Positions 53,677-64,000 of a stretch of DNA of 64,000 nt are shown piece by piece. The position numbers were made by a program, and so were the translations under genes. The notes under the pieces are model-generated. The model was given only the letters and a program-made list of their open reading frames with translations, had not been told where the DNA came from and ran no database searches. The stretch is taken from positions 387,111-451,110 of the forward strand of contig UESW01005046.1 of the NCBI GenBank assembly GCA_900491605.1, written 5' to 3'. Each line of letters starts with the position of its first letter. Positions within the stretch are counted from its first letter, which is position 1. Source of the stretch: Calamus simplicifolius. Its lineage: Eukaryota > Streptophyta > Magnoliopsida > Arecales > Arecaceae.

Positions 53677-56600
53677 TGCGTCAAATCAATCATCGGCGAC
53701 CAGGATCATGGCTTGGATCGATTGCAATCGTCGGATCGTCGCCGATCGGATTAATCACAATGGTCCGAGATTGATCATCGGCGACCAGGATATTGGCTTG
53801 GATCGATCGCATGTCGTCGGATCGTCGTCGATCGGATTGATCGCAACGGTCCGAGATCGATCATCGGCGATCGGGATCATGGCTTCGATCGATCGCAACC
53901 GTCGGATCATCGCCGATCTGATTGATCGCAACAGTCCGAGATCAATAGTTGGCAAACGGGATCGTGGCTTGGATCGATCGCAACCGTCAGATTGTCACCG
54001 ATTAGATTGATCGCAATAGTCCTAGATCGATCGTCGGCGACCAAGATTGTGGTTTGAATCGATCGCAACCGTCGGATCATCGTCAATCGGATTGATCATA
54101 ACGGTCCAAGATCGATCGTCGGCGACCGGGATCATGGCTTGGATCAATCGCAAGTGTCGGATCGTCGCCGATCGGATTGATCGCAATGGTCTGAGATCGA
54201 TCGTCGGCGACTGGGATCATGGTTTGGATCGATCGCATGTCGTCGGATCGTCGCCGATCGGATTGATCGCAATGGTCCAAGATCAATCGTCGGCGATCGA
54301 GATCGTGGCTTGAATCGATCGCATGTCGTTGGATCATCGCCGATCGGATTGATCGCAATGGTCCGATATCGATCATCGATGACTAGGATCGTGGCTTGGA
54401 TCGATCGCATTATGTCGGATCATCACCGATCCGATTCATCGCAACGGTTCGAGATCGATCGTCGATGATCGGGATCGTAGCTTGGATCGATCGTAACCGT
54501 CGGATCGTCGCCGATCGGATTGATAGCAACGGTCCGAGATCGATCATCGGTGACCGGGATTATGGCTTGGATCGATCGCAACCGTCGAATCGTCGCCGAT
54601 CGGATTGATCGCAACGGTCCAAGATCGATCATCGGCGACCGGGATCGTGGCTTGGATCGATTGCATGCCGTCGGATTATCGCCGATCAGATTGATCGCAA
54701 TGGTCCAAGAACGATCGTCGGTGACCGAGATCGTGGCTTGGATCGATCGCAACCGTCGGATCGTCATCAATCGGATTGATCGCAACGGTCCGAGATCGAT
54801 CGTCGGCGACCGGGATCATGGCTTGGATCGATCGCAACCATTGGATCATCACCGATCGGATTGATCGTAACGGTCCAAGATCGATCGTTGGCGACTGGGA
54901 TCGTTGCTTGGATCGATCGCAACCGTCGGATCGTCGCCGATCGGATTGATTGAAATGGTTCGAGATCGATCATTGGCGACCAAGATCGTGGCTTGGATCG
55001 ATCACAACCATCGGATCATCACTGATCGGATTGATCACAACGGTCCGAGATCAATCGTCGGCGATCGGGATCACGGCTTGGATCGATCGCAAGCGTCGGA
55101 TCATCACCGATCGGATTGATCACAATGGTCCGAGATTGATCGCCGGCGACCGGGATCGTGGCTTGGATCGATCGCATGTCGTCGGATCGTCGCTGATCGA
55201 ATTGATCGCAATGGTCCGAGATCGATCGTCGGCGACCGGGATCGTGGCTTGGATCGATCGCATGCCATCAGATCGTCGCCGATCGGATTGATCGCAATAG
55301 TCCGAGATCGATCGCCGATGACCGAGATCGTGGCTTGGATCGATCGCATGCCGTCGGATCTTCACCGACCGGATTGATCGCAATGGTCCGAGATCGATCG
55401 TCGGCTACAGGGATCGTGGCTTCGATTGATCGCATGCCATCGGATCATTGCTGATCCGATTGATCGCAACGGTCCAAGATCTATCGTCGGCGACCAGGAT
55501 TGTGGCTTGGATCAATCGCAACCGTTGGATCGTCACCGATCAGATTGATAGCAACGGTCCGAGATCGATCGTCGGCGACCGGGATCGTGGCTTGGATCGA
55601 GCGCATGCCATCGGATCGTCGCCGATCGGATGGATCGCAACGGTTCGAGATCGATCGTCGGCGACCGGGATCGTGGCTTGGATCGATCGCAACCGTCGGA
55701 TCGTCGTCGATTGGATTGATCGCAACAGTCCAAGATCGATCGTCGGCTATCGGGATCATGGCTTGGATCGATCACAACCGTCGGATCATCGCCGATCGGA
55801 TGGATCGCAACGGTCCGAGATTGATCGTCGGCGACCGGGATCATGGCTTCGATCGATCGCATGTCGTCAGATCATCACCAATCAGATTGATCGCAACGGT
55901 CTGGGTTTGATCATCGGCGACCAGGATCGTGGCTTGGATCGATCGCAACCGTCGGATCGTCGCCAATCGGATTGATCGCAACGGTCCGAGATCGATCGTC
56001 GGCGACCAGGATCATGGCTTGGATTGATCCCAACCGTCGGATCGTTGCCGATCAGATTGATTGCAACAGTCCGAGATCGATCGTCGGCGACCGAGATCGT
56101 GGCTTGGATCGATCGCAAGCGTAGGATTGTCACCGATCAGATTGATCGCAACGGTCCGAGATCGATCATCGATGACCGGGATCATGGCTTGGATCGATCG
56201 CAACCATCGGATCGTCACCGATCGGATTGATCGCAATGGTCCAAGATCGATCGTCGGCGACCGGGATCATGGCTTGGATCAATCGCAACCATCGGATCGT
56301 CGCCGATCGGATTGATCGCAATAGTCCAAGTTAATCATCAGTGACCAGGATCGTGGCTTGGATCGATCGCAATCATCAGATCGTCGCCAATCGGATGGAT
56401 CGCAACGGTCCGAGATTGATCGACGGTGACCGGGATCGTTGCTTGGATCATTCGCAACCATCGGATCGTCTCCAATTGGATAGATTGCAATGGTCCGAGA
56501 TCAATCATCGTCGATCGGGATCGTGGCTTGGATTGATCGCAACAGTCGGATCGTCGCCGACCGGATTGATCGCAACGGTCCGAGATCGATCATCGGCGAC

Positions 56601-59600
56601 CGAGATCGTGGCTTGGATCGCTCGCAACCATCAGATCGTCGCCGAACGGATTGATCGCAACGGTCCGAGATCGATCATTGGCGACTGGGACCATGGCTTG
56701 GATCGATCTCAACCATCAGATCATCACCGATCGGATTGATCGCAACTATCCGAGATCAATTGTCGGCGACCAGGATCGTGGCTTGGATTGATCGCAAGCG
56801 TCGGATCATCGCCGATCGGATTGATCGCAACGGTCCGCGATCGATCGTTGGCGACCGGGATCGTGGCTTGGATTGATCGCATGACGTCGGATCGTCACCA
56901 ATCGGATTGATCGCAACAGTCCAAGATCGATCGTCGGCGACCGGGATCATGGCTTGGATCGACTGCATGCCATAGGATCCTCGCCAATCGGATTGATCGC
57001 AATGGTCCGAGATCGATCATCGGCGACTAAGATCGTGGCTTTGATCGATCGCATGCCGTCGGATCGTCGCCGATCTGATTGATCGCAACGGTCCGAGATT
57101 GATCGTCGGCGACCAGGATCGTGGCTTGGATCGATCACATGTCGTCGGATCGTCGCCGATCTGATGGATCGCAACGGTCCGAGATTGATCATCGGCGACC
57201 GGGATCGTGGCTTGGATCGATCACATGTCGTCGGATCATCGCTGATCTGAATGATTGCAACGGTCTGAGATCGATCGTCGGCGACCAGGATCATGGCTTG
57301 GATCGATCGCAACCGTCGAATCGTCGCCGATCGGATTGATCGCAACCGTCCAAGATCGATCATCGGCGACCGGGATCGTGGCTTGGATCGATCGCAACCG
57401 TCGGATCGTCGCCGATCGGATTGATCGCAACTGTCCGAGATCGATCATCGGTGACCGAGATCGTGGCCTGGATCGATTGCAACCGTCGGATCATTGCCGA
57501 TTGGATTGATCACAATGGTCCGAGATCGATCGTCGGCGATCAGGATCGTGGCTTGGATCGATTGCAAGCATCGGATCGTCGCCGATCGGATAAATTGCAA
57601 CGGTCCGAGATCGATCGTCGGCGACCGGGATCGTGGCTTGGATCGATCGAAACCGTCGGATCATCGCCGATCGGATTGATAGCAATTGTCCGAGATCGAT
57701 CGTCGGTGACCGGTATCGTGGCTTGGATCATCGCAACCATTGGATCATCGCCGATCGGATTGATCGCAATGGTCCAAGATCGATTATCGACGATCGGGAT
57801 CGTGGCTTGGATCGTTCGCATGTCATTGGATCATCGCCGATAGGATGGATCGCAATGGTCCGAGATCGATCGTCATCAACCGGGATCATGGCTTGTATCA
57901 ATCGCAACCGTCGGATCGTTGTCAATCAGATCGATCGCAACGATCCGAGGTCAATCGTCGGCGACCGGGATCGTGGCTTGGATCGATCACATGCCGTCAG
58001 ATCGTCACCAATCAGATTGATCGCAACGGTCCAAGATTGATCATCGGCGATCGGGATCGTGGCTTGGATCGATCGCAACCGTCGGATAGTCACCGATCGG
58101 ATTGATTGCAACGGTCCAAGATCGATCATCGGTGACCGGGATCGTGGCTTGGATCGATCCCTACCGTCGGATCGTCATCGATCGGATTGATCGCAACGGT
58201 CCGAGATCGATCGTCGGCGATCTGGATCATGGCTTGGATCGATCGCAAGCGTAGGATCGTCGCCGATTGGATTGATCGCAACGGTCCGAGATCGATCATC
58301 AGCGATCGAGATCATGGCTTGGATCGATCGCAACCGTCAGATTATCGCCGATCGGATAGATCGCAACTTTCCGAGATCGATCGTCAGCGATCGGAATTGT
58401 GGCTTGGATCGATCGCAAGCATCGGATTGTCGCTGATCCAATTGATCGCAACAGTCCGAGATCGATCGTCGTCGATCGGGATCGTGGCTTGGATCGATCG
58501 CAAGCGTCGGATCATCGCCGATCGGATAGATCGCAACGGTCCGAGATCGATCATTGGCGACCGGGATAATGGCTTGGATCGATCGCAACCGTCGGATCAT
58601 CACCGATCGGATTGATAGCAACGGTCCGAGATCGATCGTTGGCGACCGGTATCGTGGCTTGGATCATTCACAACCATCGGATCGTCGCCGATCGGATTGG
58701 TCGCAACGGTCCGAGATCGATCGTCGACGACCAGGATCATGGCTTGGATCGTTCGAATGCCATTGGATCTTCGCCGATCGTATGGATCGCAACGGTCCGA
58801 GATCGATCGTCGGCGACCGGGATAGTGGCTTGTATCGATCGCAACCGTTGGATCGTCATGAATCGGATCGATTGCAACGGCCGAGATCAATCATCGGCGA
58901 TCGGGATCATGGCTTGGATCGATCGCAATCGTCGGATCATCGCCGATAGGATGGATTGCAAAGGTCCAAGATCGATCGTCGGTGATCGAGATTGTGGCTT
59001 GGATCGATCACATGCCGTCAGATCGTCACCAATCAGATTGATTGCAACGGTACAAGATCGATCATCGGTGATCAGGATCGTGGCTTGGATTGATCGCAAC
59101 CGTCGGATCGTCGCCTATCGGATTGATCGCAATGGTCCAGGATCGATCGTCGGCGACCGAGATCGTGGCTTGGATCGATCCCTACCATCGGATCGTCGCA
59201 AATCGGATTGATCGCAATGGTCCGAGATCGATAGTCGGCGACCGGGATCGTGGCTTGGATCGATCGCAAACGTAGGATCGTTGCCGATCGCGTTGATCGC
59301 AACGGTCCGAGATCGATCGTCGGCGACATGGATCGTTGCTTGGATTGATCGCGACCATCAAATCGTCGCCGATCGGATTGATCGCAACGGTCCAAGATCG
59401 ATCGTCGGCGACCGGGATCGTGGCTTGGATCGATCGCAACCGTCGGATCGTCACCGATCGGATTGATCGCTACGGTCCGAGATCGATCATCGACGACCAG
59501 GATTGTGGCTTGGATCGATCGCAACGGTCGGATCGTCGCCGATCGGATTTATCGCAACGGTCCGAGATCGATAGTCGGCGACCGGGATCATGGCTTAGAT

Positions 59601-62600
59601 CGATCGCAAGCATCGGATCGTCGCCGATTGGATTGATCGCAACGGTCCGAGATCGATCATCGGTGACCAGGATCGTGGCTTGGATCGATCACAACTATCG
59701 GATCGTAGCCGATCAGATTGATCGCAACGGTCCGAGATCGATCATCGGCGACCGGGATCGTGGCTTGGATCGATCGCAACCGTCGAATCGTTGCTGATCG
59801 GATTGATCGCAAAGGTTCGAGATCGATCGTCGGCGATCGGGATCATGGTTTGGAACGATCGCAAGCGTCGGATCGTCGCCGATCGGATAGATCGCAACGG
59901 TCCAAGATCGATCGTCGGTGACCGGGATCGTGGCTTGGATCGATCGCAACCGTCGGATCATCGCCGATCGGATTAATAGCAACGGTCCAGGATCGATCGT
60001 CGGTGACCGGTATCGTGGCTTGGATCATTTGCAATCGTCGGATCATCGCCGATCGGATTGATCGCAACGGTCCGAGATCGATCGTCGACGACCGGGATCG
60101 TGGCTTGGATCGTTCGCATGTCGTTGGATCGATGCCGATCGGATGGATCGCAACGATCCGATATCGATCGTCGGCAACCGGGATCGTCGCTTGTATCGAT
60201 CGCAACCGTCAAATCATCGTCAATCGGATCGATTGCAACGGTCCGAGATTGATCGTCAGCGACCGGGATCATGGCTTGGATCGATCGCAACCATCGGATC
60301 GTCGTCGATAGGATGGATCGTAAAGGTCCAAAATCGATCGTCGGTGACCGGGATCGTGGATTGGATCGATCGCATGCCATCAGATCATCACCAATCAGAT
60401 TGATCGCAACAGTCCGAGATCGATCATCGGTGACCAAGATCGTGGCTTGGATCGATCGCAACCATCGGATCATCGCCGATCAGATTGATTGCAATGGTTC
60501 AAGATCGATCATCGGCGACCGGGATCGTGGCTTGGATCGATCCCTACCATCAGATCATCGCCGATCGGATTGATCGCAACGGTCCGAGATCGATCGTCGG
60601 CGATCGGGATCGTGGCTTGGATCAATCGCAAGCGTAGGATCATCGCCGATCAGATTGATCGCAACAGTCCCAGATCGATCGTCGGCGACCGGGATCGTGG
60701 TTTGGATCGATCACAACCGTTGGATCATCGCCGATCAGATGGATCGCAACCATCCAAGATCGATCATCGGCGACCTGGATCGTGGCTTGGATCGATCGCA
60801 AGCGTCGGATCATCGCCAATCGGATTGATCGCAATGGTTCGAGATCGATCGTCGGCGATCGGGATCGTGGCTTGGATCTATCGCAAGCGTCGAATCGTCG
60901 CCGACCTGATAGATCGCAATGGTCCGAGATCGATCGTCGGCGAACGGGATCGTGGCTTGGATCGATCGCAACCGTCGGATCATCACCGATCGGATTGATA
61001 GCAGCGGTCCGAGATCGATTGTCGGTGACCGGTATCATGGCTTGGATCATTCGCAACCATCGGATCGTCGTCGATCGGATTGATCGCAACGGTTCGAGAT
61101 TGATCATCGACGACCGAGATCATGGCTTGGATCGTTCGCATGCCGTTGGATCGTCGCCAATCGGATGGATCATAACGGTACGAGATCGATTATCAGCGAC
61201 CGGAATGTGGCTTGTATCGATCGCAACATCGGATCATCGTCAATCGGATCGATCGCAATAGTCCGGAGATCAAATCGATCGTCGATGCGCGCGCGATCGA
61301 TCTTGCGTCTCGCGATCGCGCAACATCGCAATCATCGTTGCGAGCGACGCATCGGATGGCGATCGATGCAAAGGTCGACGGATCATCGCAATGCATTGCG
61401 ATGCGAAATGCATCGCAATCATGCGTCAAATCAATCGTCGGCGACCAGGATCATGGCTTGGATCGATCGCAACAGTCGGATCGTCGCCGATTGGATTGAT
61501 CGCAACGGTCCGATCATGGCTTGGATCAATCGCAACCGTCGGATCGTCGCCGATCGGATTGATCGCAACTGTCCGAGATCGATCGTCGACGACCAGGATC
61601 TTGGCTTGGATCGATCGCATGTCATCGGATCGTCACCGATCGGATTGATCGCAACGGTCCGAGATCGATCATCGGCGATCGGGATTATGGCTTCGATCGA
61701 TCGCAACCGTCAGATCGTCGCCGATCGGATTGATCACAACGGTCTGAGATCGATCGTCAGCGACCGGGATCGTTGATTGGATCGATCGCATGCCGTCGGA
61801 TCGTCGCCGATCGGATTGCTCACAATGATCCGAGATTGATCGTCGGCGATCTGGATCGTGGCTTGGATTGATCGCAACCATCAGATCGTTGCCGATCGGA
61901 TTGATCGCAACGGTCTGAGATCGATAGTCGGCAAACATGATCGTGGCTTGGATCGATTGCAACCATCGGATCGTCGCCGATTAGATTGATCGCAATAGTC
62001 CTAGATCGATCGTCGGCGATCGAGATTGTGTTTGAATCGATCGCAACCGTCGGATCATCGCCAATCGGATTGATCGTAACGGTCCAAGATCAATTGTCGG
62101 CGACCGGATCGTGGCTTGGATCAATCGCAAGCATCGGATCGTCACCGATTGGATTGATCGCAACGGTCCGAGATCGATCGTCGGCGATCGGGATCGTGGC
62201 TTGGATCGATCACATGTCGTCGGATCATCACTGATCGGATTGATCGCAATGGTCCGAGATCAATCATCGGCGATCAGGGATCGTGGCTTGGATCGATCGC
62301 ATGTCGTCGGATCGTCGCCGATCGATTGATCGCAACGGTCCGAGATCGATCGTCGGCGACCGAATCATGGCTTGGATCGATCGTAACCGTCGGATCATCG
62401 CCGATCGGATTGATAGCAACGGTCCAAGATTGATCGTCGGTGACCGGGATCATGGCTTGGATCGATCGCAACCGTCGATCGTCACCGATCAGATTGATCG
62501 CAACGGTCCGAGATCGATCATCGGCAACCAGGATCATGGCTTGGATCGATCGCATGTTGTCGGATCGTCGCCGATCAGATTGATCGCAACGGTCCAAGAT

Positions 62601-63900
62601 CGATCATCGGTGACCGGGATCGTGGCTTGGATCGATCGCAACCATCAGATCGTCGCTGATCGGATTGATCGCAACAGTCCGAGATCGATCATCGGCGACC
62701 GGGATCGTGGCTTGGATCGATCGAAACCGTCGGATCATCGCCGATTGGATTGATAGCAACGGTCCGAGATCGATCGTCGTGATCGGTATCGTGGCTTGGA
62801 TCATTCACAACCATCGGATCGTCGCCGATCGGATTGATCGCAACGGTCTGAGATCGATCATCGACGACCGGGATCATGGCTTGGATTGTTCGCAAGCGTT
62901 GGATCATCACCGATCGGATTGATCGCAACGGTCCGAGATCGATCGCTGGCAATCGGGATCATGGCTTGGATCGATCGCATGCCGTCGGATCGTCGCCGAT
63001 CGGATTGATCACAATGGTCCGAGATCGATCGTCGGCGACCGGGATCGTGGCTTGGATCGATCGCATGCCGTCGGATCATCGCCGATCGATTGATTGCAAT
63101 AGTCCGAGATCGATCGTCGGCGATCGGGATCGTGGCTTGGATCGATCGCATGTTGTCGGATCGTCGTCGACCGAATTGATTGCAATGGTCCGAGATCGAT
63201 CATCGGTGACAGGGATCGTGGCTTGATTGATCGCATGCCGTCAGATCGTTGCTGATCCGATTGATCGCAACGGTCCAAGATCGTTCATCGACGATCGTGA
63301 TCGTGGCTTGGATCAATCACAACCATCGGATCGTCGCCGATCGGATTGATCGCAACGGTCCAAGATCGATCATCGGCTACCGGGATCGTGGCTTGGATCG
63401 AGCGCATGCCATCGGATCGTCGCCGATTGGATGGATCGCAACGGTCCGAGATCGATCGTCGATGACCAGGATCATGGCTTGGATTAATCGCAACCGTTGG
63501 ATCATCGTCGATCGGATTGATCGCAACGGTCCGAGATCGATCATCGGCGACCGGGATCATGGCTTGGATCGATCGCAACTATCGGATCGTCGCCGATTGG
63601 ATGGATCGCAACGGTCCGAGATCGATCGTCGGCGATCGGGATCGTGGCTTCGATCGATCAAAACCGTCGGATCGTCGCCGATCGAATTGATCGCAACGGT
63701 CCGAGATTGATCATTTGCGACCTGGATCATGGCTTAGATCGATCGCAACTATCAGATCGTCGCGATCGGATTGATCGCAATGGTCCGAGATCGATCATCG
63801 GCGACCGGGATCGTGGCTTGGATCGATCGCAAGCGAAGGATCATCGCCGATCGGATTGATCGCAACGGTCCGAGATCGATCGTCGGCGACCGGGATCGTG
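53677..63900 (+). repeat. 85-bp tandem array (about 118 monomers) with higher-order structure
   Basis: Monomers of 85 bp (some 86) share GGATTGATCGCAACGGTC, GATCGATCGTCGGCGACCGG, GATCGTGGCTTGGATCGATC and GTCGGATCGTCGCCGATC. Two internal GGATYGATCGCAACSGTC copies suggest the monomer arose from a shorter duplication. Variant monomers occur in a fixed order at repeating distances of about 940-1360 bp, all near multiples of 85. The array is rich in CG and GATC. Stops are rare in several frames on both strands, so many false ORFs appear. A non-repeat island lies at about 61262-61436. Confidence 0.96.
61262..61436 (+). other. Island inside the array with CACTA-like subterminal motifs
   Basis: The repeat is replaced by GCGCGCGATCGATC, GAGCGACGCATCGG and GCATTGCGATGCG sequence related to the subterminal region at 52972-53676, then restarts with the same ATGCGTCAAATCAATC lead-in as at 53677. 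Confidence 0.8.
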
Positions 63901-64000
63901 CCAAGGATTGATGATTTGTTTGATCAGCTGCAAGGGGCAGCAGTGTTTTCAAAGTTTGATCTGAGATCTGGGTATCATCAGTTGAGGATAAAGAATGAGG
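63901..64000 (+). CDS. Ty3/gypsy reverse transcriptase fragment (chromovirus-like)
   Basis: From CCA at 63901 the frame reads PRIDDLFDQLQGA and FDLRSGYHQLRIK, the RT region just before the active-site half of plant chromoviruses such as Tekay/Del types. It is cut by the window end. Nothing of the element lies upstream: the 85-bp array stops inside a monomer directly before it. The fragment is therefore truncated at its 5' side by insertion, recombination or assembly. Confidence 0.85.

Noticed and set aside
53677..63900. Dozens of ORFs on both strands
   Set aside because: All are phase-shifted readings of one 85-bp repeat; overlapping frames on both strands cannot all be genes and none has a known domain.

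Overview
The window is intergenic, transposon-dominated nuclear DNA from a flowering plant. The GC-rich codon use of its few host genes and the style of its nested retrotransposons suggest a large-genome monocot; a palm-like genome is a guess. No bacterial operons, rRNA or convincing tRNA genes are visible. Four kinds of material account for nearly everything: LTR retrotransposons, DNA transposons, a small inverted duplication carrying host genes, and a long 85-bp tandem array.

Bases 1-22364 are the 3' part of a Ty3/gypsy element of the Tat type. It holds the end of an intact pol gene, a hairpin minisatellite, an antisense multi-intron gene with a 'putative gypsy type transposon' domain, a polypurine tract and a 3' LTR. 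A complete, very young Ty1/copia Sirevirus (4209-14621) sits inside it. This copia element has two LTRs that differ only by two homopolymer indels, a 5-bp GTTGC target duplication, gag, pol and a frameshifted additional ORF.

Bases 22365-50009 form an inverted duplication. The left arm carries two hybrid proline-rich protein (8-cysteine, lipid-transfer-like) loci, a CACTA terminus and a BAHD acyltransferase exon-1 fragment. The right arm repeats them in reverse order and on the opposite strand. One HyPRP gene is intact in both arms. The second HyPRP locus and the BAHD exon carry the same lesion in both arms, so they were dead before duplication. The left arm was later split by a second, decayed Tat-type element (27626-39059, TSD CCATG) and a non-autonomous hAT element (39774-40570, TSD CCGGTGGG); paralogous empty sites for both lie elsewhere in the window. 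A 50-N gap at 41498-41547 is followed by a third, forward copy of part of the arm, so assembly or haplotype effects must be considered. The symmetry axis lies in a TIR element with an almost pure A/T interior.

Bases 50010-52971 are A/T-rich intergenic DNA with one MITE-like element and AT microsatellites. From 52972 a CACTA-type terminus leads into about 10 kb of an 85-bp repeat with visible higher-order organisation (53677-63900). The array breaks abruptly into a chromovirus-like reverse transcriptase fragment at 63901.

The most notable signals are: minisatellites in the Tat elements whose units are hairpins with compensatory stem changes or variable loops; an antisense, intron-containing gene riding inside a retrotransposon; a palindromic motif shared by the Sirevirus U3 and the spacer upstream of its extra ORF, with MYB3R-type AACGG sites at the promoter; and the higher-order structure of the 85-bp array.
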